This document shows positions 51,809-59,823 of a DNA stretch of 64,000 nt, piece by piece; position 1 is the stretch's first letter, and each line of letters starts with the position of its first letter. Origin of the DNA: Brevundimonas vesicularis (lineage in GTDB: Bacteria; Pseudomonadota; Alphaproteobacteria; Caulobacterales; Caulobacteraceae). The stretch covers positions 2,232,001-2,296,000 of the forward strand of contig NZ_CP114278.1 of the NCBI RefSeq assembly GCF_027105095.1, read 5' to 3'. The position numbers and the translations under genes are program-made. A model generated the notes under the pieces. That model did no database searches. It was not told where the DNA came from and worked only from the letters and a program-made list of their open reading frames with translations.

Positions 51809-52480
51809 ATGTACAACGCAAACCGTCCCGCCCGCTCCGACCTGCCGACCACAGGTCAGCTTCTCAAATCCACCGGCATCGCCGCCGCCGTCGCCTCGGT
51901 CCTTCTCGTGACCGTGGTGTTGCCCAGCGAATACGGCGTCGATCCGACCCGTATCGGCTCGGCGCTCGGCCTGACTGAAATGGGCCGCATCAAGGTCCAA
52001 CTCGCCGCTGAAGCGGAGGCCGACGCCGCTGCCGATGCGGCCGCCGCGTCCGGCCTTTCGGAGGCTCCGCCGCTCGAAGTGGCGACGCCCGCCGCAGGGG
52101 GAACCGCTCCCGCCGCCCCCGCCGAAGCCGCGCCTGCTCCCGCCGCCGCGACGCCCGCTGTCGAGATGCGCGACGACGAGACCGTGATCACCCTCGCGCC
52201 TGACGAGGCCGCCGAGATCAAGCTGGTGATGGCCGAAGGCGCCAAGGCGCGGTTCACCTGGCTCAGCAGCGGGGGCAAGATCAACTTCGACACCCACGCC
52301 GACCGACCGGGTCTGTCCTACCACGGCTACGGCAAGGGCTCGGCCCAGCAGCAGTCCGGCGAACTGACGGCGGCCTTCACCGGCAGCCACGGCTGGTTCT
52401 GGCGCAACCGCACGGGCGAGCCGGTGACCATCACCCTGCGCACCCAGGGCGCCTATACCGAGATCAAGCGGGTGGTCTGA
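51809..52480 (+). CDS. Membrane-anchored protein of heavy-metal RND clusters
   Basis: The protein is 223 aa from ATG 51809, with GGAGA upstream (an ATG at 51791 overlapping the previous stop is less likely). One N-terminal span (STGIAAAVASVLLVTVVLP) is followed by an Ala/Pro-rich spacer (about 70-115) and a C-terminal beta domain (KLVMAEGAKARFTWLSSGGKINFDTHADR, ending RVV). Proteins of this layout regularly follow czcA and HupE-like genes. Exact role unknown. Confidence 0.78.
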   Translation: MYNANRPARSDLPTTGQLLKSTGIAAAVASVLLVTVVLPSEYGVDPTRIGSALGLTEMGRIKVQLAAEAEADAAADAAAASGLSEAPPLEVATPAAGGTAPAAPAEAAPAPAAATPAVEMRDDETVITLAPDEAAEIKLVMAEGAKARFTWLSSGGKINFDTHADRPGLSYHGYGKGSAQQQSGELTAAFTGSHGWFWRNRTGEPVTITLRTQGAYTEIKRVV

Positions 52481-52528
52481 CACCGGCTTGTGCGGATGGG
52501 TATCGTTCGTCTGACCCGACGCAGACTG

Positions 52529-52557
52529 AGGGCCGCTCGAAAGGGCGGCCCTCTTTT
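52529..52557 (+). terminator. Intrinsic terminator after the heavy-metal efflux operon
   Basis: AGGGCCGC and GCGGCCCT pair around an 8-nt loop and are followed by CTTTTC. It stands between the convergent anchor-protein and chrA genes. Confidence 0.75.
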
Positions 52558-52560
52558 CTT

Positions 52561-53745
52561 TCAACCCAGAGCAAGATGCCCGGCCACGGCTCCACCGATG
52601 ATAACCACGGGGGCCGCCCAGCGGCTTTTCAGGCGCCAGATCGCGGTCAGGGCGACGATGAAGATAAGCATGCCGACCACCAACGAGGGTACGGCGGCTC
52701 CCGTCGTCCAGGCCATCCGTAACCAGACGCCGGCGATGACGCCGACCACGGCGGCAGCGACGCCCGTCAGAGTGTCGTGCAGGGTCGGCGCCTCGACCAA
52801 GGCCTCCAGTCTTTCATAGAGAACCAGCGAAAAGGCGAAGGCCGGCAGGAACATCCCGGCCGTGATCACAAGGGCGCCGGGAACCCCGCCCGCCAGATAG
52901 CCGGCGAAGGTGCTGAAGATGACCAGGGGCGCCGGCAGGACGCCCGCGAAGGCCACCCCGTCCAGAAACGCCGGTCCCGAAATCCAGCCCCGTCCCACCG
53001 TGTCGGCCTGAACATAGGGAATGGCGGTATAGGCGCCGCCGAAGGTCAGCAGACCGCCCTTCAGACCGGCGAGGAACAGCAGCCAAAGCGTCGGCTCCGA
53101 CGCCTGGATCGCGACGGACGGACCAGCGGTGCGGTCGCCCATGAGATAGGCCAGGCCCAGCGCGACGATCAGAAGCCCTGCCAGAACCAATCTTGGCGCG
53201 CGCAATACGCCGACCACACCTCCAACCACGAGCGGCAGCCAGAAGGGTGCGTGCAAGAGCGTGGCCGCCAGGGCGAAGACGGCGACGCCCCAAAGTCGAG
53301 CCCCCGCTATCGCATGGCGGCCGATCTTCTCGACGGCGCGGGCGATCAACGCCAGGACCATGATCTGGACGCCGGTCAGGGCGCCGACCCAAATCATCCG
53401 GCCCGCTAGGAAGGTGTCGTAAAGCCAGGCCGCGCCCAGCATCAGGACAAACCCCGGCGCCATGAAACCCAGTCCGGCCAGAACGCCGCCCCAACGCCCC
53501 CTCGCCATCACTCCAAGGTGGACGCATAGTTCATGCGCTTCCGGACCGGGCAACGCCTGCATCACAGCGATCAGCTTGTTGAACCGTGCGCTGGAGATCC
53601 ATCGCTCTTCTTCGACCAACGCCCGCCGGATCATGGCGATCTGGGCGACGGGACCGCCGAAGGCCATCGCGCCGAAACCGAGAAACTTCAGGAACAGGCT
53701 CAGCAGGGAAAGTGAAGGGGGACGGGGTTCGAACGATGTCGTCAT
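52561..53745 (-). CDS. chrA: Chromate transporter ChrA (CHR family, long form)
   Basis: This 394-aa protein is the duplicated two-domain CHR form. Both domains show the motif: FGGPVAQIAMIRRALVEEERWI near the N-terminus and FGGAYTAIPYVQADTVGRGWI in the second half, with PGPEAHELCVHLG following the first. It exports chromate. It is convergent with the heavy-metal operon. No chrB regulator is present. Confidence 0.92.
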   Translation of the reverse strand: MTTSFEPRPPSLSLLSLFLKFLGFGAMAFGGPVAQIAMIRRALVEEERWISSARFNKLIAVMQALPGPEAHELCVHLGVMARGRWGGVLAGLGFMAPGFVLMLGAAWLYDTFLAGRMIWVGALTGVQIMVLALIARAVEKIGRHAIAGARLWGVAVFALAATLLHAPFWLPLVVGGVVGVLRAPRLVLAGLLIVALGLAYLMGDRTAGPSVAIQASEPTLWLLFLAGLKGGLLTFGGAYTAIPYVQADTVGRGWISGPAFLDGVAFAGVLPAPLVIFSTFAGYLAGGVPGALVITAGMFLPAFAFSLVLYERLEALVEAPTLHDTLTGVAAAVVGVIAGVWLRMAWTTGAAVPSLVVGMLIFIVALTAIWRLKSRWAAPVVIIGGAVAGHLALG

Positions 53746-53870
53746 GTCGGCTCCAGACCGCAGGCGCGGCCGATGGAGCGGATCTTGGACGAAGCGTCTG
53801 AACGGGCGTCCGCAGCAGGCCCGTACTTGCAGCTTATGCCAAAGGCCGCGTTTGTGAAGCGTTCATCGCA

Positions 53871-55199
53871 TCACCTCCCGCGCGGCCAGCGCCTGTGACG
53901 GTCGTCGATCACCACGGGGTGGGCGTGCGTCGCGCACGCTTCATCCGACGTCATCCCTTCCTTGAGATGCGGATCCTCGGCCGCCAGGTCGTCGTGGCTG
54001 TGCAGCAGGTTTAGCGGATCATGCGCAGGCCAGATGCACAAGGCCAGCACGACGCCCAGACCGCACAACCCGGCCAGGACCATGAAGGCCGCCCTCGGAT
54101 CGGCTTCGGCCGAAACCAGACCCGCGACGGGATAGGCGATCAGCCAGCAGGCATGGGACAGGGCGAACTGGGCCGCGAACAGGGCCGGTCGATCCTCGGG
54201 CGCCGCCGACCGGCGCAAAGCCCGACCCGCCGGCGTGATGGTCAGAGAGTAGCCGAACCCCATCGCGATCCACAGGCCGATCAGGATCGGATAGGTGTCG
54301 GCGACGATCGCGCCCGCTGTCAGAACCGCCGTCATCAGTCCCGCGCCCAGGACCATGGCCGTCCGGTCGGTCAGGCTGTGCAGCAGACGGGGCAGCAGGA
54401 CGGCGGCCGTCATCGAGCCTCCGCCGAAGGCCGCCAGCGCCCAGGCCGTCGCCTGTTGCGACAGACCGAAGTTGGACTGCACCAGCACGACCGTATTGAC
54501 GAACACCATGGCGCCGCCCGCCGCCGTCGCCAGGCTGATCGCCAACAGGCCGCGCAGTCGAGGCGTGAAGGCGAACAGGTGCAGGCCGCCGGTCAGGCGA
54601 CGCAGGAAAGGCAGGGGCCGAACGTCCGACGGACGCGGCAGGATCGCCGTGACGACAAAACCTGCGGACAGGACGAAGCCTATAGCCGTGCCGACGAACA
54701 GATTGTTGTAGCTGATGACCGCCAGCAGCAGGGCGGCGACGATGGGGCTGGCGACGCTTTCCAGATCGGCGGCGAGCCGCGAGAGCGACAGCGCCTTAGT
54801 GTATTCGGCCTCGTCCGACAGGATGTCCGGGATCATCGCCTGGAAGGCCGGGGTGAAGGCGGCCGAGGCCGCGTACAGCACCGTCATCAGGGCATAGACC
54901 TGCCAGGCCTCGCCCACGAACGGCAGGGCGACGGCCACGCCCGCGCGGACGAGGTCGAGGCCGACCAGCAGGGTCTTGCGCGGCAACTTCGCCGCCAGGG
55001 CGCTCGCGAAGGGTGCGACGCCGATATAGGCGATCATCTTGATGGCCAGGGCCGCCCCAAGGATCTCGCCCGCATTGGCGCCGGCGAGGTCATGAGCGAG
55101 CAGACCCAGCGCCACCGTCGCCATCCCCGTTCCGAGCAGGGCCGAAACCTGGGCGATGAAGAGGTGGCGATATGCGGCGTTACGAAGCGGGGAGAACAT
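53871..55199 (-). CDS. MFS exporter with His-rich tail (NreB-like)
   Basis: This 442-aa major facilitator has 12 predicted spans and a soluble tail from about residue 395 containing LLHSHDDLAAEDPHLK and ATHAHPVVIDDRHRRW. His-rich C-termini mark the nickel exporter NreB. It is divergent from the merC-like gene and the CsoR/RcnR-type repressor, supporting a nickel/cobalt role, although this is inferred. Confidence 0.82.
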   Translation of the reverse strand: MFSPLRNAAYRHLFIAQVSALLGTGMATVALGLLAHDLAGANAGEILGAALAIKMIAYIGVAPFASALAAKLPRKTLLVGLDLVRAGVAVALPFVGEAWQVYALMTVLYAASAAFTPAFQAMIPDILSDEAEYTKALSLSRLAADLESVASPIVAALLLAVISYNNLFVGTAIGFVLSAGFVVTAILPRPSDVRPLPFLRRLTGGLHLFAFTPRLRGLLAISLATAAGGAMVFVNTVVLVQSNFGLSQQATAWALAAFGGGSMTAAVLLPRLLHSLTDRTAMVLGAGLMTAVLTAGAIVADTYPILIGLWIAMGFGYSLTITPAGRALRRSAAPEDRPALFAAQFALSHACWLIAYPVAGLVSAEADPRAAFMVLAGLCGLGVVLALCIWPAHDPLNLLHSHDDLAAEDPHLKEGMTSDEACATHAHPVVIDDRHRRWPRGR

Positions 55200-55228
55200 C
55201 TTTCAATGCCTGACTGAGGGAACTAAAC

Positions 55229-55241
55229 GTTACGGCGTAAC
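55229..55241. promoter_or_regulatory. GTTAC-N3-GTAAC inverted repeat between MFS and merC-like genes
   Basis: Five-base perfect arms around GGC lie in the 50-nt gap between the divergent starts (55199 and 55250). The position suits a shared operator. It does not match the G-tract site upstream of the repressor, so a different factor would bind it. Confidence 0.4.
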
Positions 55242-55249
55242 ATCGGAGT

Positions 55250-55615
55250 ATGTCTTTGTCGGAAGCCCTTACGCCTCGCAGGTCTGGAGACGTTCTGGGC
55301 GCCGGTCTGTCCGTGGTGTGCCTGTTGCACTGTCTGACGGCCCCCGTGCTGGTCAGCGCTTTGCCGCTGATCGGTCTGGCGACGACCGAGTGGCTGCACG
55401 GCGTGTTCGCCCTTATCGCGGCGCCCTTCGCCTACGGGTCGATCCTGCGCCGACCGGACATTGCGACCGCGATCAAGACGGTCGCCGTCTTAGGCGTTTC
55501 GCTACTGGCGTTCGGCGCGACCGAACTCATGGGGCACGGCTGGGCTGTGGGGAGCACGATTCTCGGTTCGCTTCTCCTGATCTCGGCGCACGTCGCTTCC
55601 CTTCGTCGGGTCTGA
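55250..55615 (+). CDS. MerC-domain membrane protein
   Basis: This 121-aa protein has four hydrophobic segments and a Cys-containing first span (SVVCLLHCLTAPVL), as in MerC-type proteins. MerC carries Hg(II) into the cell in mer operons, but MerC-domain proteins without other mer genes are common and of unknown cargo. The ATG has GGAG only one nt away; TTG at 55256 has better spacing. Confidence 0.8.
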   Translation: MSLSEALTPRRSGDVLGAGLSVVCLLHCLTAPVLVSALPLIGLATTEWLHGVFALIAAPFAYGSILRRPDIATAIKTVAVLGVSLLAFGATELMGHGWAVGSTILGSLLLISAHVASLRRV

Positions 55616-55651
55616 TCCGCGCGCCTTAGGGACTGGAATTTCATCTTGCCG

Positions 55652-55670
55652 TATCCCCTCCAGGGGGATA
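55652..55670. promoter_or_regulatory. Operator of the RcnR/FrmR-type repressor
   Basis: TATCCCC and GGGGATA flank a 5-nt centre, ending 11 nt before the repressor ATG (55682). A G/C tract with flanking AT inverted repeats is the recognised operator form for RcnR, DmeR and related repressors. Autoregulation is therefore likely. Confidence 0.7.
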
Positions 55671-55681
55671 GGTCAAATTCC

Positions 55682-55957
55682 ATGGCACACGTATCTCACG
55701 CCTCGCACCCCGACATCATCAAGCGGCTCAAGCGGGCCGAAGGGCACCTGCGTACAGTCATCGGCATGATCGAGGCCGAGCGGTCGTGTCTGGACCTCGC
55801 CCAGCAATTGCATGCGATCGAAAAGGCTGTCGCCGCCGCGAAGAAGACGCTGATCCACGACCATATCGACCATTGCCTAGCGCACGCGGCCGAAGGCGAC
55901 CCGGCGGAGGCACGTCAGGCGATGGGGCAGTTTCGCGAGATCACGAAGTATCTGTGA
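55682..55957 (+). CDS. Metal/formaldehyde-responsive repressor (CsoR/RcnR/FrmR family)
   Basis: This 91-aa protein has the family helices: DIIKRLKRAEGHLRTVIGMIEAERSCLDLAQQL and KKTLIHDHIDHCLAHA. The first Cys is in ERSC (about residue 36), and His residues in HDHIDHC can bind metal; the N-terminal MAHVSHASH adds further His. The pattern suits a nickel/cobalt sensor such as DmeR, but FrmR-like formaldehyde sensing is possible. It has its own operator upstream. Probable targets are the neighbouring MFS exporter and merC-like genes. Confidence 0.88.
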   Translation: MAHVSHASHPDIIKRLKRAEGHLRTVIGMIEAERSCLDLAQQLHAIEKAVAAAKKTLIHDHIDHCLAHAAEGDPAEARQAMGQFREITKYL

Positions 55958-56021
55958 GATCGACCGGAGGCGGACAGTACCAAGTTTACCCCCAGCAATC
56001 TCGGTTTCGGTGAATGCCGCT

Positions 56022-56046
56022 TAGGCGCAAAGCGCCCTGCCCTTCC
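56022..56046 (+). repeat. Degenerate GGCGCAAAG repeat, right copy
   Basis: TAGGCGCAAAG followed by CGCCCTGCCCTTCC is closely related to TAGGCGCAAAG followed by ACCCCTGCCCTCC at 42657-42680, both in the same orientation. The two flank the metal-resistance region. Such degenerate elements are common between genes in related genomes, so an attachment-site role is not proven. Confidence 0.45.
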
Positions 56047-56177
56047 CGCTGCCTCGGGTCGCCTATGCGCCAGAAGGGGTCATTCACTAGCCGCCCGCAA
56101 CACGACATTCCTCAACAGCTATCCCAAGCGATCCGATCTCGCTCAGATTTCGGCTACCATCACGCGACAGAGTATCA

Positions 56178-56879
56178 TTAGGTATAGAAGTACCACCCGG
56201 ACGACCGCACCACCCGCATATGCGGTAGCGCATTTGAAACTGCGCCTTCCCAAATCAACGAACCTGTGTCGATCGCGTACTTAAGATCGTCTGTGATGTG
56301 ATCGTAGACCTCTCCGGTGATCCAAGTCGGCCAGTTGTCATCCTCAGAACAAAGCTTCGCGGCATAGTTCGCAGCGCGACCAATCCAGATCAGGTCATTG
56401 TTGCCCCGAATACCGCCGATCGTAGCCAGCACTTGAGACCGATCTACCCCCACGACGTGACGGAGTTGATATGTGCTCGTCGGGTAGCGCCGCTGGATAG
56501 CGGGGCGGACGATTTCCCTGACAGCCCAGTTTATCGTCAAGGCGGACCTGACAGCGCGGCTGTCCCGATCATCACCCATGTAGACAGCCATGATGCGGTC
56601 GCCGTCATACGACACGATCTCACCAGCGTCAGAGCGGATGACCTGCCCGGCACAGAGCAGAAACGCCTTGTAGACGTCTGCCGCGAACCAGTCAGCCGAC
56701 CCATCAACGAGCTGCGTTGAATCCGCTAGATCAGCATAGAGGATTGTGGCTTGGACCCGGCTGCCGTGTTTCGCGACTTTCAGGATTCCTTCGTGTGGGA
56801 CGACCGTTCCGGCCGTGATCTCCCACTCCCCTGCCAGCCCGTTCACGACGTAGTTGGTCAGATTCTCTTTGAATGCCAC
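56178..56879 (-). CDS. Class III nucleotide cyclase, Pycsar PycC-like
   Basis: This 233-aa protein starts with GTG 56879 one nt after the upstream stop. Metal-binding Asp residues are D50 in ILYADLADST and D94 in SYDGDRIMAVYMGD; N171 in GRAANYAAKL matches the transition-state Asn. The long GIRGNNDLIWIGRAANYAAKL block and short N-terminal EWEITAGTVVPHE segment are typical of Pycsar pyrimidine cyclases, which make cCMP or cUMP on phage infection. It follows a PycTM-like effector gene, which makes this assignment strong. Which nucleotide is made cannot be read from the sequence alone. Confidence 0.88.
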   Translation of the reverse strand: MAFKENLTNYVVNGLAGEWEITAGTVVPHEGILKVAKHGSRVQATILYADLADSTQLVDGSADWFAADVYKAFLLCAGQVIRSDAGEIVSYDGDRIMAVYMGDDRDSRAVRSALTINWAVREIVRPAIQRRYPTSTYQLRHVVGVDRSQVLATIGGIRGNNDLIWIGRAANYAAKLCSEDDNWPTWITGEVYDHITDDLKYAIDTGSLIWEGAVSNALPHMRVVRSSGWYFYT

Positions 56880-56880
56880 G

Positions 56881-57384
56881 TCAGTTCCCCAGCTTGACGA
56901 AGCCGGTGTCGAACGACGTAGCCACCAGGAAGATTAGCCAAAACGGAACGCTCACCATCGTCGCAGTGAACGCATCCTGTACCCGGTCAAACTTGCGCTG
57001 GAGTATTTCGGAGTTGCGCCAAACCTGAGCCAGCGCGTCGTCGATCAAGTCCGCATCGGTGGCCGCTTTCACGGCGGCGCAATAGGCGCTCTCGGTGTGC
57101 TGGGCCACGTCGCGGAAATACACTAGGGACTTTCTGCTCGCGCCTTCGAGGTTGGGGGCGTAAGCGGCAAATAACTTCCACAGGCTAACGCCGAGGATGA
57201 CAATGGTGGCCAAGGCGATGCCGCCCTCCCAGCCCATCGATGCCGTCAGCTTCAAGTTGACTGCGACGACCGCGAGCATGGCGACATCGAGTGCGAAGAG
57301 AAACGAAGCCTTGCCCTCCACTCGTGGGAACATCGCCTGCACCCGATCCAGCTGACCTAGGGCGAAGCCGCGTTCGTTGTCCAT
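56881..57384 (-). CDS. Pycsar effector, PycTM-like membrane protein
   Basis: This 167-aa protein has two adjacent spans (about 28-45 and 55-73) and a third near the C-terminus (141-157). Family marks are RVEGKASFLFALDV before TM1, and SLVYFRDVAQHTESAYCAAV then QVWRNSEILQRKFDRVQDA between TM2 and TM3. In Pycsar, cyclic pyrimidine binding triggers membrane damage and cell death or arrest. It lies between the GvpU-like gene (3 nt) and the cyclase gene (1 nt). Confidence 0.87.
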   Translation of the reverse strand: MDNERGFALGQLDRVQAMFPRVEGKASFLFALDVAMLAVVAVNLKLTASMGWEGGIALATIVILGVSLWKLFAAYAPNLEGASRKSLVYFRDVAQHTESAYCAAVKAATDADLIDDALAQVWRNSEILQRKFDRVQDAFTATMVSVPFWLIFLVATSFDTGFVKLGN

Positions 57385-57387
57385 GTG

Positions 57388-57894
57388 TTAGCTCCGCGAA
57401 ACCGACAGTTCACCGATGGTGAAGCCGTCAACTGAGCTAAGTTTTCCGCGCCAGAGGGCACCGCCGCTCGGGATCATCGTGCCATTATCATGGATGATCC
57501 TCGATCGTCTCAAATGCATGTATCCCGGTTGAGCCAGTTCAAATGGTCCTTCACTCGCGGGGTCGCGGTAGATGGATTTGTATTGATCCAGAGAGTCCGC
57601 AACGAGCGCATGGATTGATAGTTGCCCCTCGGGAGGATCCCCATGGATCAGCCCACGAAACTGCTTAGCCATCTCAGTCAGGTACGCATGACCGCTGATC
57701 AGCACGCCCGTGATAATCAGCCCGCGAACGTGCAGCGTGACTTGAAACTCCACTCCGTAGTTCTCTGCATACGTAAGCAACCACGCTAGGAGCCAGTCCG
57801 TGCCTTCCGGCTGGTCGAATATGCTCGGTTGGGACTCGTCAGCATCCGGCCCTGCCGACACTCCGTCAGTGACTTCGCTAGTTTGATCGGTCAT
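57388..57894 (-). CDS. GvpU-like protein, first gene of the Pycsar operon
   Basis: The protein is 168 aa from ATG 57894, chosen over GTG 57897 by the spacing of GAGGA. After a polar N-terminus it shows WLLTYAENYGVEFQVTLHVRGLIITGVLISGHAYL and a C-terminal block PGYMHLRRSRII...ALWRGKLSSVDGFTIGEL. This matches my memory of the gas vesicle accessory protein GvpU, with its Gly-Val-Leu-Ile-Ser-Gly and WRGKLSxVDGF motifs. No gas vesicle genes are nearby. Being first in a tight operon with PycTM and PycC suggests an accessory or regulatory role in the defence system. That role is inferred. Confidence 0.75.
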   Translation of the reverse strand: MTDQTSEVTDGVSAGPDADESQPSIFDQPEGTDWLLAWLLTYAENYGVEFQVTLHVRGLIITGVLISGHAYLTEMAKQFRGLIHGDPPEGQLSIHALVADSLDQYKSIYRDPASEGPFELAQPGYMHLRRSRIIHDNGTMIPSGGALWRGKLSSVDGFTIGELSVSRS

Positions 57895-58458
57895 CACTTC
57901 CTCGCTCGAATCAGAGTTGCCATTCTGTTCTCCGATGTCAGGGGATGCAATGACCGTCGTTATCCCAACACTCGATAGTTGTGGATCGTCGGTTTTTCAC
58001 TAGCGCAGAGGTCTACAAAATTGCGATCTTCTGACCTCGTCCAAACGGCCGACCGCCTGCGCTTGGAAAGGTCAGGTAAGCCCTATGAGCGGACAGGTTC
58101 AACGGCCGCTATGAGTCAGGTGCTGCCTTCGGACGCAAATGTCTGAGATACGCCAGTAGCGGTAGTTGGGCTGGCATCCGAATGCAGACATTCAGCGGTA
58201 CCGGGCAGATGGCCGTGAACGAGGCGATCAAGGCACTTCTGGTCGATGGTGAGAGGCGGCGTGCTACTCAGCTTCTAACGCCGCTGGGACGAGCGCGATT
58301 CAACGATTGTCTACGCTCAGCACAAAGGTGGCCAACATCACCGGCGCGCCTTGCGGAGGGACGTCGAGGACCGCTGAGCGTATGGAGCTTGACGCCGCTT
58401 TGCAGTACGCAAGTCGAACACAGCAGAGCCCGAGCGCGACTCGTGCCAGAGACGCCAT
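57895..58458. other. Intergenic region between two divergent defence operons
   Basis: This 564-nt stretch should hold both promoters. It includes a repeat-like segment near 58095-58195 (GACGCAAATGTCTGAG, GCAGACATTCAGCGG) of the degenerate type found between genes. Short frames across 58182-58595 overlap the ATPase start on other frames and have no domain. No RNA gene or retron structure was recognised by eye. Confidence 0.5.
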
Positions 58459-59823
58459 ATGCCGAACGCCAAGACTGGTACGTACCTGACCGAGCTCAAG
58501 CTCTCGAACATCAAGTCGTTCAAGGACGATCATGTTCTGAGCCTGCGCGACAGCGAAGATCGCTTGGCCAGGTGGACACTGATCCTGGGCGATAACGGCG
58601 TGGGTAAGACTACCTTGCTCCAGTGTATCGCCCACATGGCACCCTTCCGGAACACTAATGACCCGGACGGCGCGAAGGACCCCACCTTCTTTATTGAGCC
58701 TACGGGAGCGTCGGAAGTTTCCAATATTGAGGCGCTTGCACGTCATGGCGCGCAAAATGTGCGGCTCGAGGCGACGTTCGTCGCCGCTGGCGTGCTCGAC
58801 GAGTCGCAGCGAAACCGCCGGTCCCGGCAATTCACCAACTTCGTCGAGTTCGAGCGGAAGAGCGGCAAAATCGAGCGGTTCGAGGCAAGCCAGACTGAAG
58901 ACGTCATAAAAAAGGAACCCCTGATCATCGCCTACGGTGCCGGTCGAAAGCTCGGGCGGGGCAACATCGATCCGGTGTCCGCCACAGCCGGGATGGCCTC
59001 GCTCTTTGACGACCAGGTCGAGCTCGTGGACGCCGAGGAGTTGATTCAGCAGCTTGACTACGCGGCGCTGCGGCGAGGCAGCAAGATCTCCTCGCGCCAG
59101 AACAGGGTTATGAAGGAGATGATCGCGGCCCTGCTGCCCGACGTGGAGACGGCCGAGAACATTATCCTTTACGGCCCCTCCCCCCTCACGCCGCGGCAGA
59201 AGGTAGGGGTCGTAGTCCGCACCCCATACGGCGAAGTTCCACTAAGTGAGCTCAGCTTCGGTTATCAGACGATGACGGCGTGGCTGGCGGACATTGGCTA
59301 CCGGCTATTCCGGCACTATCCCGAGAGCGCCAACCCCTTGCTACAACCAGCTATCGTGCTGGTGGACGAGATCGACCTTCACCTCCACCCACGTTGGCAG
59401 CGGCAACTTCGCGAACGGCTGGCGGCCCACTTCCCGGCAGTGCAGTTCATCGCTACCGCCCACAGCCCGCTCATGGCCCAGGCCTACATGTCGGAGAACC
59501 TGGCCGTGGTGCGCCGCGAGGGCGACCATGCCGTGATCGTCAACGAGCCGGATGCGGTCAAGGGCTGGCGACTCGACCAGGTCATCACCTCGGAACTCTT
59601 CGGCCTGACATCGGCCTATTCGCCAGAGGTCGAGGCCCTTTTCGAGACACAGCGCCTACTCCGCACCAAGCGCCAGCGGACCCCGGCCGAGACCCTGCGG
59701 CTCGCCGAGGTCGAGCAGCAACTGATGGACCTGCCGCAGGAGAGTGATCCAGCCGACGACCGGGCACTGGCGATCATCCGCCGCGCCGCGGCGCGCTTGG
59801 AGCGGGACGGCGCCGACACGTGA
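58459..59823 (+). CDS. AAA-family ATPase, Septu PtuA-like
   Basis: This 454-aa ABC/SMC-type ATPase has Walker A GDNGVGKT (44-51), a signature-like LSELSFGYQ (262-270), Walker B LVDEIDLHLHP (301-311), and switch His in TAHSP (333-337). It ends in a charged helix. Such ATPases pair with HNH nucleases in Septu and in some retrons. The next gene, an HNH nuclease, overlaps it by 4 bp. It likely senses phage infection and controls the nuclease. Confidence 0.88.
   Translation: MPNAKTGTYLTELKLSNIKSFKDDHVLSLRDSEDRLARWTLILGDNGVGKTTLLQCIAHMAPFRNTNDPDGAKDPTFFIEPTGASEVSNIEALARHGAQNVRLEATFVAAGVLDESQRNRRSRQFTNFVEFERKSGKIERFEASQTEDVIKKEPLIIAYGAGRKLGRGNIDPVSATAGMASLFDDQVELVDAEELIQQLDYAALRRGSKISSRQNRVMKEMIAALLPDVETAENIILYGPSPLTPRQKVGVVVRTPYGEVPLSELSFGYQTMTAWLADIGYRLFRHYPESANPLLQPAIVLVDEIDLHLHPRWQRQLRERLAAHFPAVQFIATAHSPLMAQAYMSENLAVVRREGDHAVIVNEPDAVKGWRLDQVITSELFGLTSAYSPEVEALFETQRLLRTKRQRTPAETLRLAEVEQQLMDLPQESDPADDRALAIIRRAAARLERDGADT

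Noticed and set aside
55229-55241. GTTAC-N3-GTAAC considered as a MerR-type operator for the MerC-like gene
   Set aside because: MerR sites have longer arms between a widely spaced -35 and -10; the match is too short, so it is listed only as a generic inverted repeat.
57895-58458. Possible retron or CRISPR features beside the ATPase/HNH pair
   Set aside because: No reverse transcriptase gene, no regular repeat-spacer pattern and no clear msr/msd-like inverted repeats were seen.
58182-58595. A 137-codon plus-strand frame before the Septu-like ATPase
   Set aside because: It overlaps the ATPase start in another frame and is Arg/Ser-rich with no recognisable domain.
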